DNA of 5,937 nucleotides, from contig JAGHDA010000391.1 in NCBI GenBank assembly GCA_021160185.1, forward strand, positions 1 through 5,937. The letters are read 5' to 3'. The translations under genes were made by a program, and so were the position numbers. How positions within the stretch are numbered: the first letter of the stretch is position 1; each line of letters begins with the position of its first letter. This document shows, piece by piece, positions 1-5,937 of this stretch. Source of the DNA: Verrucomicrobiota bacterium (GTDB lineage Bacteria; Verrucomicrobiota; Verrucomicrobiia; Limisphaerales; CAZBKV01). A model generated the notes under the pieces. The model ran no database searches. It saw only the letters and a list, made by a program, of their open reading frames with translations, and had not been told where the DNA came from.

Positions 1-1
1 C

Positions 2-901
2 TTCCGCGAGCTGGTGCGAACGCCCGAGCTGGCGGCGGAGGTTTCCTTGCAGCCCGTCCGCCGTTTCGGCTACGACGCCGCCATCGTTTTTAGCGACATC
101 CTGACAGTCCCGGAAGCTATGGGGATGGGCTATTCCTTTGAGGACGGAGCGGGCATGCGCATGGCCTGGCGGATTGAGCGCCCCGAGCAGGTCAAGCGCC
201 TCTCCGCGGATTCGATTCGGGAGCGACTGGCTTATGCGCCGGAGGCGATCCGCTTGTTGAAGGAGCGGCTGGAGGGCAGGCAGGCGACGATCGGTTTCTC
301 CGGCGCGCCGTGGACTCTGGCTTGCTTTATGATCGAAGGGGGCGGCGGCGAGGACTTTTCTCGCGCCCGTCGCTTTCTGGCCGAACACCCGGCGGCTTAC
401 CGCGATCTGGCCGAGCGGCTGACCGAGGCGATCGTCGAGCACCTTCGAGCGCAGATCGAGGCGGGGGCTGACGCGGTCCAACTGTTCGAAACCTTAGCCT
501 GGGCCGCGGGGCCGGAGCGTTTCCCGGAGGCGTCCTTGGTCTGGATCGAACGGATCCTTCGCGAACTGGGCGGGTGCGCGCCGACAATCGTGTTCGTCAA
601 AGGAATCCCGAATGCGTGGGAAGCCCTTGCCCGCGCCGGGGCGCAGGTCGTGAGCCTGGACGCCGCGGCCGATCTGCCTGAAGTCGCCCGGCGGCTGCCT
701 CCCGGCGTGGCGACGCAGGGCAATTTGCCGCCGGAACTGCTTCTGGCCGAGCCGGAGGCGGCGCGGGCGGCCGCGCGCGCGCTGCTCGAGGCAATGCGGG
801 GCCGCCCCGGCTATATCGTCAACCTCGGCCACGGCGTCCCCCCGAACGCCAGGCTGGAGACCATCCAAGCGCTGGTCGAAACCGTTCGGAATTTCTCATG
901 A
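2..901 (+). CDS. hemE: Uroporphyrinogen decarboxylase, 5'-truncated by the window edge
   Basis: This cytosolic enzyme removes four carboxyl groups from uroporphyrinogen III to give coproporphyrinogen III. The reading frame is open from base 2, and the first visible residues (FRELVRTPELAAEV) already align with the family, so the GTG at 14 is an internal valine. About 50 N-terminal residues, including the RQAGRY motif, lie outside; 299 residues are visible, against about 350 usually. Visible family blocks are LQPVRRF, FSDIL with the catalytic-type Asp (codon 95-97), GFSGAPWTL followed by MIEGGG (about 293-345), VQLFET, QGNLPPELLL and NLGHGVPPNA with the conserved His (codon 830-832). The position equivalent to Tyr164 of the human enzyme is Phe here (326-328), and the usual SLDW reads SLDA. 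The stop overlaps the hemN start (ATGA), suggesting translational coupling. The identity is secure. Confidence 0.97.
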   Translation, partial: FRELVRTPELAAEVSLQPVRRFGYDAAIVFSDILTVPEAMGMGYSFEDGAGMRMAWRIERPEQVKRLSADSIRERLAYAPEAIRLLKERLEGRQATIGFSGAPWTLACFMIEGGGGEDFSRARRFLAEHPAAYRDLAERLTEAIVEHLRAQIEAGADAVQLFETLAWAAGPERFPEASLVWIERILRELGGCAPTIVFVKGIPNAWEALARAGAQVVSLDAAADLPEVARRLPPGVATQGNLPPELLLAEPEAARAAARALLEAMRGRPGYIVNLGHGVPPNARLETIQALVETVRNFS

Positions 902-2271
902 GCGTCATCGAAGTCGATCTGGATCTGATCCGCAAATACAACGTGCCCGGGCCGCGCTACACGTCCTACCCGCCCGCCACGCAATTTACTTCGGAGGTTC
1001 CGGCCGAGGCGGTTGCGGAACGGGTCCGCCGCCGCAACGCCGAACCGCATCCGCTCTCGCTCTATGTCCACATTCCCTTTTGTGAGTCGCTCTGCTGGTT
1101 CTGCGGCTGCACCACCACCATCACCTCCAGCAGGGAGCGGAGCGCCGCCTACCTCGCAACGCTGGAAAAGGAAATGGACACCGCCCTCCGGCTTCTCCAC
1201 CCGGACCGGCAGGTCGTCCAAATCCACCTGGGCGGGGGCACGCCGACCTTTTGTCCGCCGGACCAGCTCCGCCGGTTGGGCGAGGCGATCCACACGCGTT
1301 TCCGAGTGCGCCCGGACGCCGAGGCGGGCGTCGAGGCGGATCCGCGTCGGCTGACGCGCGATCATCTGGCCGCGTTGCGGGAGTTCGGTTTCAACCGCGT
1401 CTCGATAGGGGTCCAGGATCACAACCCGCAGGTCCAGAAGGCCGTCCACCGGATCCAACCTCGCGAAGTCACCGCCCGGGCTGTGGCCTGGGCTCGGGAA
1501 CTGGGCTTCCATTCCCTCAACATTGATCTCATCTACGGCCTGCCGCATCAGACGCCCGAATCCTTCGCCGCGACGCTCGAGGACGCGCTGGAGTTCCGGC
1601 CTGAGCGATTGGCGGTTTTCAGTTACGCCCACGTGCCCTGGATAAAACCGGCTCAGAAGATTGTCGAGCGGGCGGCGCTTCCCACGCCTGAAACCAAGTT
1701 GCAGCTTCTCAAGTTGAGCATCGAACGGCTTGCCCAGGCCGGATATGTCTACATCGGGATGGACCATTTCGCCCTGCCGGACGATGAATTGGCCGCCGCG
1801 CAGCGAGAGGGCCGGCTGCGGCGCAATTTCCAGGGCTACAGCACCCACGGAGAAGCGGACATTCTGGGGTTGGGCGTCTCTTCGATCTCGCAGATTCCCG
1901 ACGCCTACTGGCAGAACAAGAAGGATCTGGAGGCTTATCACGCCGCCCTCGCCGAAGGGTCTCCGCCTTATCTGCGAGGGTTCTTGCTCGATCGGGAAGA
2001 CAGGATTCGGCGGTGGGTGATCATGCAAATCATGTGCAACCTGGGCGTGGACTACGGCCGGTTCGCCGCCGAGTGGGGAGCTCGCTTCGAGGAGCGCTTC
2101 GGCCCGGAGTTGGAATCGCTTGAAGATCTGGAGCGGGACGGCCTGGTCCAACGGGAGCCGGGGAGGCTGCGCGTCACCGAATTGGGCCGCCTTCTCATCC
2201 GGGTGATTGCCATGCGATTTGACGCCTATCTGCCACGGAAAGGCCCTCGGCGGCACGCGATGACCATCTAA
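898..2271 (+). CDS. hemN: Oxygen-independent coproporphyrinogen III oxidase (radical SAM)
   Basis: This cytosolic enzyme uses S-adenosylmethionine and a [4Fe-4S] cluster to decarboxylate the two propionates of coproporphyrinogen III, giving protoporphyrinogen IX without oxygen. At 457 residues it has the length of E. coli HemN. The N-terminal PGPRYTSYPPATQF is the HemN signature. The cluster motif CESLCWFC places Cys62, Cys66 and Cys69, with Cys71 just after and Tyr56 before, matching E. coli numbering. HLGGGTPTF (110-118) and Glu146 in the SAM region follow. GMDHFALPDDELA and NFQGYSTHG, near residues 285-320, separate true HemN from the HemW haem chaperone. The ATG lies in the ATGA overlap with hemE and has no good Shine-Dalgarno sequence, so initiation probably depends on translation of hemE. 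No key residue looks missing. Confidence 0.97.
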   Translation: MSVIEVDLDLIRKYNVPGPRYTSYPPATQFTSEVPAEAVAERVRRRNAEPHPLSLYVHIPFCESLCWFCGCTTTITSSRERSAAYLATLEKEMDTALRLLHPDRQVVQIHLGGGTPTFCPPDQLRRLGEAIHTRFRVRPDAEAGVEADPRRLTRDHLAALREFGFNRVSIGVQDHNPQVQKAVHRIQPREVTARAVAWARELGFHSLNIDLIYGLPHQTPESFAATLEDALEFRPERLAVFSYAHVPWIKPAQKIVERAALPTPETKLQLLKLSIERLAQAGYVYIGMDHFALPDDELAAAQREGRLRRNFQGYSTHGEADILGLGVSSISQIPDAYWQNKKDLEAYHAALAEGSPPYLRGFLLDREDRIRRWVIMQIMCNLGVDYGRFAAEWGARFEERFGPELESLEDLERDGLVQREPGRLRVTELGRLLIRVIAMRFDAYLPRKGPRRHAMTI

Positions 2272-2281
2272 GACTTGCCCA

Positions 2282-3757
2282 ATGGAGTCCGGAGCGTTCA
2301 GGGAAAAATCGTCCCCGCCGCCGCGCTGCGATTCTGACGCCGCGCCGCCGCGGCCGGTTGCGGTGGTTGGCGCGGGCGTCACGGGTTTGGTCGCCGCCTA
2401 CGCCCTTCGCCGAGCGGGCGCGCCGGCGACGGTGTATGAAGCGAGCGATCGGGTTGGGGGAGTGATCCGTTCCGTGCGCGAGGGCGGGTATTTGGCCGAG
2501 TTCGGGCCCAACTCGCTCCTCGAAACCACGACGCGGTTGCCCGTGTGGCTCCGCGAGATCGGCTTGGGAGAGCGGATGTTGTATTCCGATCCGGCCGCCG
2601 AAAACCGCTATCTGGTCCGTTACGGCCGCCCGGTGCTGCTGCCGGCTTCGCCCCTCCGGCTGCTGTTTGCATGCGAGTTGTTCTCCTGGCGCGCCAAGTT
2701 GGCCCTGCTCCGGGAGCCTTTTCTGCGGCGGGGGCCCGCCGATCGGGAGGAAAGCGTGGCCCAGTTTGTCCTCCGCCGTCTCAACCGCGAGTGGCTTGAT
2801 TATGCGATTAATCCGATGATCGCGGGAATCTACGCCGGCGACCCGGAGCGGCTCTCGGTCCGCCACGGCTTCCCGCGTCTCTACAACCTGGAGCAGAAAT
2901 ACGGTTCCCTCATCCGGGGCCAGATTCTCGGCGCAAGGGAACGACGGGCCCGGGGGGAGATTCCCAAGCAGGAAGCCAAGAAGATTTCCTTCCTCGACGG
3001 ATTGGAAGAATTGCCGCGGGCTTTGGCGGCAAGCCTGGGCGAAGCAACGCGGCTTCGTTCACGGGTGGAAGAGCTTCGCCGCGCGGAGGGCGGCTGGGAA
3101 GTTTTCGGAACCGGCCCCGCCGGCGCTTTCCGCGCCCGCCACAGCGCCGTCCTCCTGGCCGCGCCGGCCTACCGGATCGCCGAGCTGCGTCTCGAATCCG
3201 AAGGCGCGAGGGAAGACCTTTCGCTCTTGGGACGGATCGTCTACCCGCCGGTGGCGTCGGTGGTTCTCGGGTTCCGGCGGGACGAAGTGGAGCATCCGCT
3301 GGTCGGGTTCGGCATGCTCGTGCCGGCGAAGGAGCCGTTTTCCATCCTGGGAACCTTGTTCAGCTCCTCGCTCTTTTCCGGGAGAGCGCCGAAGGGATTC
3401 GTGACCTTGACCAGCTATGTGGGAGGGACGCGCGCGCCGGAGCTGGCGCTCCGGCCGGAGGGAGAATTGGCGGAGATGACGGTCGCCGATTTGCGCCGGC
3501 TCCTGGGCGTGCGCGGCAAGCCGACCTTTGTTCATTGCGCGCTTTACCCCAAGGCCATCCCCCAATACGAGTTGGGCTACGGCCGTTTCAAGGAATTGAT
3601 GGACCGGGGCGAGGCGCGCGCTCCGGGAGTCTTTTTCGCGGGGCACTATCGGGAGGGGATTTCCCTGAGCGATTCGCTTCAGAGCGGCCTGCGCGCCGCG
3701 GCGCGGATCGCCGCTTTTCTCGGCAAAGACCCGCGAGGTTCCGGTCCCGCCTGTTGA
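2282..3757 (+). CDS. hemG: Protoporphyrinogen oxidase, HemY/HemG FAD-dependent type
   Basis: This FAD enzyme removes six electrons from protoporphyrinogen IX to give protoporphyrin IX, usually with oxygen as acceptor. The dinucleotide fold is clear: VAVVGAGVTGLVAAYAL with Gly30, Gly32 and Gly35, then Glu53 for the ribose, DRVGG (56-60) and EFGPNS (73-78). NPMIAGIYAGDPERLSV and the C-terminal GVFFAGHYREGISLSDSLQSGL are characteristic of this oxidase family. Its 491 residues are slightly above the usual 450-480 because about 25 Pro/Asp-rich residues precede the fold. I kept the ATG at 2282 because the next candidate, a GTG at 2363, falls inside the first beta strand. It starts 10 bases after hemN without a good ribosome binding site. 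Bacterial homologues are named hemG or hemY. Some family members oxidise coproporphyrinogen III, but the adjacent hemN favours protoporphyrinogen as substrate. Confidence 0.94.
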   Translation: MESGAFREKSSPPPRCDSDAAPPRPVAVVGAGVTGLVAAYALRRAGAPATVYEASDRVGGVIRSVREGGYLAEFGPNSLLETTTRLPVWLREIGLGERMLYSDPAAENRYLVRYGRPVLLPASPLRLLFACELFSWRAKLALLREPFLRRGPADREESVAQFVLRRLNREWLDYAINPMIAGIYAGDPERLSVRHGFPRLYNLEQKYGSLIRGQILGARERRARGEIPKQEAKKISFLDGLEELPRALAASLGEATRLRSRVEELRRAEGGWEVFGTGPAGAFRARHSAVLLAAPAYRIAELRLESEGAREDLSLLGRIVYPPVASVVLGFRRDEVEHPLVGFGMLVPAKEPFSILGTLFSSSLFSGRAPKGFVTLTSYVGGTRAPELALRPEGELAEMTVADLRRLLGVRGKPTFVHCALYPKAIPQYELGYGRFKELMDRGEARAPGVFFAGHYREGISLSDSLQSGLRAAARIAAFLGKDPRGSGPAC

Positions 3758-3761
3758 CGCC

Positions 3762-4493
3762 ATGCGCCGCCGGGTCTTTTCCGCATCCCTCAAGCTTCTC
3801 TCCGAGGAATGGATTCGCGTCGGGGACAAGCGCCTTTGTGTGCGCTACGTGCGCAACCCCCGCGCCAAGCGGCTCATCGTCCGGCTCCAGCCGGACCTGA
3901 GCGCGCGGGTCACCGTGCCCCGAGGGTTGAGCGTGCGCGAGGCGCGGGCGTTTCTGGAAAAGCACGCTTCTTGGCTCAAGACGCGGCTGCGGGAGCGCGA
4001 GCGGCTGCGCGCGGACAGGCTCGGAGTGGGCGATCAAATCCTGCTCCGCGGGCGGCCTGTGACAATCGAGCCCGACCCCGAACGGCCCGGTTGGATCCGG
4101 TTTGGGGATCAGAGGGTCCGGGTCGAGGATGGTTCCGGAGGTCTGGCAAAGCTCGTTCGCGAGCGGCTCTTTGCGTTGGCGGTCGAGGAGCTTCCCGCCC
4201 GGGCGCTCGCCTACGCGCGGGTTCACGGCTTCCGCCCGGCCGGGGTCAGGGTGGGCAATCCGCGCACGCGCTGGGGTTCCTGCTCCTCCAAGGGGCGCGT
4301 CAACCTGAACTGGCGGCTGATTCAGGCTCCGCCCTTCGCGCGGGACTATGTCATCCTCCACGAGCTGGTTCACCTGGAGCATCCGAACCACTCCGCCGAA
4401 TTCTGGGCGCGCCTCCGGACGCTTTGCCCCGGATGCGAAATCGCCCGCCGCTGGCTTTCCCTTCACGGCCCGGAGCTGATGCATGCCTGGTAA
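3762..4493 (+). CDS. YgjP/DUF45-type zinc metallopeptidase (M48-like)
   Basis: This is a predicted soluble zinc protease of the YgjP-like (DUF45, SprT-like fold) family; its substrate is unknown. The 243 residues match the family length. The N-terminal half is a basic beta-rich region with the family block RNPRAKRLIVRLQPDLSARVTVP (given here as residues 31-53), followed by a charged helix. The diagnostic C-terminal block has TRWGSCSSKGRVNLNWRL (169-186), the zinc site HELVH (His200, Glu201, His204) and NHSAEFW, whose His210 is the expected third ligand. There is no signal peptide or membrane segment. The ATG follows the oxidase stop by 4 bases and lacks a Shine-Dalgarno sequence, so it is probably coupled to the haem operon. 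Relatives often occur near type I restriction-modification genes, which makes the following endonuclease gene notable. The family is secure; the cellular role is not. Confidence 0.93.
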   Translation: MRRRVFSASLKLLSEEWIRVGDKRLCVRYVRNPRAKRLIVRLQPDLSARVTVPRGLSVREARAFLEKHASWLKTRLRERERLRADRLGVGDQILLRGRPVTIEPDPERPGWIRFGDQRVRVEDGSGGLAKLVRERLFALAVEELPARALAYARVHGFRPAGVRVGNPRTRWGSCSSKGRVNLNWRLIQAPPFARDYVILHELVHLEHPNHSAEFWARLRTLCPGCEIARRWLSLHGPELMHAW

Positions 4494-4548
4494 GGACGGC
4501 GCCCCGGCGCCTTGCGGGCGGCGCGGGCCTTGTGGCAGAGTGGGGGCC
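4494..4548. other. G+C-rich intergenic spacer with duplicated GGCGCC
   Basis: This 55-base gap lies between the metallopeptidase stop and the chosen vsr start. It contains GGCGCC twice (4498-4503 and 4506-4511), separated by CC, and GCGCC/GGCGC arms (4507-4511 and 4520-4524) that could form a 5-bp stem with an 8-base loop. No T-run follows, so I do not call a terminator. Its last bases hold the G-rich element upstream of vsr. Confidence 0.4.
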
Positions 4549-5010
4549 ATGGCGGATACGTTCAGCCCGGCCAAGCGTTCGCAGATCATGGCCGCCGTTC
4601 GCTCAAGCGGGAACAAATCCACCGAGCTGAAGTTTATCGCCCTCCTTCGCGAAGCGGGCCTCACAGGTTGGCGGCGCAAGGCCCGGGTGTTCGGCAACCC
4701 GGATTTCGTCTTCCGGAAAGCGCGGGTGGCGGTGTTTCTGGACGGGTGTTTCTGGCACGGATGCCCTCGGCATCTGCGCCTGCCTCAAACCAACCGCGCT
4801 TACTGGGAGAGAAAGATTCAGCGCAACATGCGGCGGGACCGGCGGATCACCCGGGAGCTGCGGGGCAGGGGATGGCGCGTGCTCCGGTTTTGGGAGCATG
4901 AGCTGGCCGATCGGCAAGCCGTGACGCGTCGGCTTCGGGCGGCTTTGCGTTCCCGCGCGTCCGCCGCCGAGCGGGAGAGGGGGAAACCGGCTTCTCCCGC
5001 CAAGCCTTGA
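4549..5010 (+). CDS. vsr: Very-short-patch-repair (Vsr) family DNA mismatch endonuclease
   Basis: Vsr enzymes nick DNA 5' of the T in T:G mismatches left when 5-methylcytosine deaminates, starting short-patch repair. The 153-residue product matches the usual length of about 135-160. Comparison with E. coli Vsr gives Glu26, Asp52 (GNPDFV), His70 (GCFWHGCP) and Asp97 (NMRRDRR) as the catalytic and metal residues. Cys67, Cys72, His75 and His117 (FWEHEL) are a plausible structural zinc site. E. coli Thr63-His64 read Leu-Asp here, as in many family members. I chose the ATG at 4549 because its product begins MADTFSPAKRSQIM, aligned with E. coli, and follows a G-rich GTGGGGG. An in-frame ATG at 4483 would overlap the upstream gene and add 22 non-homologous residues. 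The tail is basic and low in complexity. No cytosine methyltransferase gene is present, so the methylated sequence it serves is unknown. Confidence 0.93.
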   Translation: MADTFSPAKRSQIMAAVRSSGNKSTELKFIALLREAGLTGWRRKARVFGNPDFVFRKARVAVFLDGCFWHGCPRHLRLPQTNRAYWERKIQRNMRRDRRITRELRGRGWRVLRFWEHELADRQAVTRRLRAALRSRASAAERERGKPASPAKP

Positions 5011-5011
5011 A

Positions 5012-5030
5012 GCGGCCGCTCTTGGGCCGT
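5012..5030 (+). other. Weak stem-loop between vsr and the sulfatase gene
   Basis: CGGCC (5013-5017) can pair with GGCCG (5025-5029) across a 7-base loop, with one extra G-U pair at the base (5012/5030). The left arm is part of a perfect 10-base palindrome, AGCGGCCGCT (5011-5020), directly after the vsr stop. The following bases are TATCCT rather than a T-run, so a rho-independent terminator is doubtful. In G+C-rich sequence such structures also arise by chance. Confidence 0.25.
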
Positions 5031-5036
5031 TATCCT

Positions 5037-5042
5037 GGGAGG
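5037..5042 (+). promoter_or_regulatory. Shine-Dalgarno GGGAGG that decides the sulfatase start
   Basis: GGGAGG is the best ribosome binding site in the window. It directly abuts the ATG at 5043, leaving no spacer, but sits 9 bases before the in-frame ATG at 5052, a workable distance. That favours 5052 as the start. It also lies inside a short inverted repeat, ATCCT-GGG-AGGAT (5032-5044), which could partly mask it. Confidence 0.6.
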
Positions 5043-5051
5043 ATGAGGATC

Positions 5052-5937
5052 ATGAAGAAGCCTGCGTTCCGTCGTCGCCGCGCGTTGCGTTTGAGGAAGG
5101 GGGCTATTGCTCTGCTGGCCGCCGCGGCGGCATGGCCCGCTCTCGCCGCCCGCCCCAACATCCTTTTTATCCTTTCCGACGACCAGCGCGCGGACGCCAT
5201 CCATGCCCTTGGAAACGAATCGATCCAAACGCCGAACCTCGACCGGCTCGTTCAGGAGGGAACGGTGTTTGAGCGGGCCTATTGCATGGGCGGACTGACG
5301 GGCGCGGTGTGCATGCCCTCGCGGGCGATGATCCTGAGTAGCCTCTCCCTTTTCCGCGTCCGCCATGACTTGAAAGGGCAGGCCACATGGCCGGAGCTGC
5401 TCCGGCGGGCCGGCTACCAGACCTTCGCCACCGGCAAATGGCACAACGGGGCCGAATCCCTCGCCCGCAGCTTCGAATCCGCCAAGGCCGTCTTCCTGGG
5501 CGGCATGTGCAATCACCTCCAGGTTCCCGTCCGGGATCTGGAAGCGGGCAAGCTGGGGCCGAAGCGGATCGGGAAGAAATTCTCCTCCGAATTGTTCGCC
5601 GACGCGGCTGTGGAATTTCTCCGGAGGACGGACCGGAACCGGCCGTTTTGCCTCTATGTGGCCTTCACCGCGCCGCATGACCCGCGGATGCCGCCCCGAC
5701 GCTTTCTGGAGCCTTATCGGAAAAACCCGCCGCCCATCCCGGTCAATTTCATGCCCGCCCATCCCTTCGACAACGGGGAGTTGACCATTCGTGACGAACA
5801 GCTCGCTCCCTGGCCGCGCACGCCGGAGGTCGTCCAGGAGCACCTGGCGGCTTATTACGGAATGATCACCCACATGGACGCCCAGATCGGCCGCATTCTC
5901 GACGCGCTCGAGGAAACCGGCGCCGGCGCCGACACCC
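5052..5937 (+). CDS. Secreted formylglycine-type sulfatase, 3'-truncated by the window edge
   Basis: The gene encodes an S1-type sulfatase that hydrolyses a sulfate ester, probably on a sulfated glycan; the substrate cannot be read from this part. The N-terminus is a signal peptide: a long Arg/Lys-rich segment, a hydrophobic AIALLAAAAAWPALA core and likely cleavage after ALA, near residue 32. The mature part opens RPNILFILSDDQ, with metal-binding Asp43-Asp44. TPNLDRL, the Cys-type signature CMPSR (Cys87, expected to become formylglycine), TGKWHNG (Lys129, His131) and APHDP (His209) follow, then HPFDNGEL and MITHMDAQIGRIL. About 295 residues are visible of a usual 450-550, so the later metal-binding Asp is outside. 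After CMPSR the usual LTGR-like tail reads LSSL, which is unusual. I chose ATG 5052 over 5043 because of the Shine-Dalgarno spacing. No maturation enzyme gene is visible. Confidence 0.93.
   Translation, partial: MKKPAFRRRRALRLRKGAIALLAAAAAWPALAARPNILFILSDDQRADAIHALGNESIQTPNLDRLVQEGTVFERAYCMGGLTGAVCMPSRAMILSSLSLFRVRHDLKGQATWPELLRRAGYQTFATGKWHNGAESLARSFESAKAVFLGGMCNHLQVPVRDLEAGKLGPKRIGKKFSSELFADAAVEFLRRTDRNRPFCLYVAFTAPHDPRMPPRRFLEPYRKNPPPIPVNFMPAHPFDNGELTIRDEQLAPWPRTPEVVQEHLAAYYGMITHMDAQIGRILDALEETGAGADT

Noticed and set aside
14..16. GTG as a start codon for hemE
   Set aside because: The upstream in-frame codons from base 2 match the HemE family, and the essential N-terminal region is missing, so the gene continues beyond the window edge.
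811..2382. 523-codon open frame on the minus strand opposite hemN
   Set aside because: Long antisense frames are expected opposite G+C-rich genes. The translation has no recognisable domain, and hemN on the plus strand is unambiguous.
4483..4548. Upstream in-frame ATG for vsr, overlapping the metallopeptidase stop
   Set aside because: The 22 added residues are Gly/Arg/Pro-rich and not homologous to Vsr. The ATG at 4549 aligns with the E. coli start and has a G-rich element upstream.
3809..4630. 273-codon plus-strand frame overlapping the metallopeptidase gene in another frame
   Set aside because: The translation is Arg/Ala/Gly/Pro-rich without a domain, while the overlapping frame encodes a complete HELVH metallopeptidase.
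3588..4697. 369-codon minus-strand open frame opposite the metallopeptidase gene
   Set aside because: It spans three plus-strand genes with clear motifs, has Arg/Pro-rich low-complexity composition and shows no family motif.
5011..5036. Rho-independent terminator after vsr
   Set aside because: The possible stem is only 5-6 bp and no T-run follows, so I list it only as a weak stem-loop.
5043..5051. ATG at 5043 as the sulfatase start
   Set aside because: It directly abuts GGGAGG with no spacer, while the ATG at 5052 is 9 bases away. It cannot be fully excluded and would add only three residues.
4818..5873. 351-codon minus-strand open frame opposite vsr and the sulfatase gene
   Set aside because: Both plus-strand genes are recognisable and intact. 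The antisense product has no motif and looks like a codon-bias shadow.
1..5937. An undescribed defence or mobile system in the window
   Set aside because: There are no repeats of array type, transposase, integrase, phage genes, toxin-antitoxin pair or composition break that I can see. The two DNA- and protein-processing genes are known families.

Overview
The window is about two-thirds G+C, gene-dense and entirely on the + strand. Six genes lie head to tail: the 3' part of hemE, complete hemN, a complete HemY/HemG-type protoporphyrinogen oxidase gene, a YgjP/DUF45-type zinc metallopeptidase gene, a vsr-type endonuclease gene, and the 5' part of a secreted sulfatase gene. I see no tRNA, rRNA, CRISPR array, insertion sequence or attachment site, and no non-coding stretch longer than about 55 bases.

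Positions 1-3757 form a compact late-haem-synthesis operon. HemE decarboxylates uroporphyrinogen III to coproporphyrinogen III. HemN converts that to protoporphyrinogen IX by radical-SAM chemistry without oxygen. The third enzyme oxidises protoporphyrinogen IX to protoporphyrin IX. hemE and hemN overlap by an ATGA junction, and hemN and the oxidase gene are 10 bases apart. The presence of hemN points to the classical protoporphyrin branch rather than the coproporphyrin branch. No ferrochelatase gene lies in the window.

Positions 3762-5010 hold the metallopeptidase gene, which starts 4 bases after the oxidase stop and may be a distal operon gene, and then the endonuclease gene after a 55-base G+C-rich spacer. 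No DNA cytosine methyltransferase or other restriction-modification gene is visible, so the Vsr homologue is an orphan within this window.

From about 5052 to the right edge runs a formylglycine-type sulfatase with a signal peptide. It has the strongest Shine-Dalgarno sequence in the window and probably begins a separate functional unit.

The organism is probably a high-G+C Gram-negative bacterium. The hemE-hemN-oxidase cluster beside a secreted sulfatase would suit the Planctomycetota-Verrucomicrobiota-Lentisphaerota/Kiritimatiellota group, but this is inferred from gene content and not proven. The region is mostly ordinary housekeeping sequence. I found no convincing undescribed system. The points most worth checking are residue substitutions in HemE and the sulfatase, and the unexplained pairing of a YgjP-type protease with an orphan Vsr behind a haem operon.
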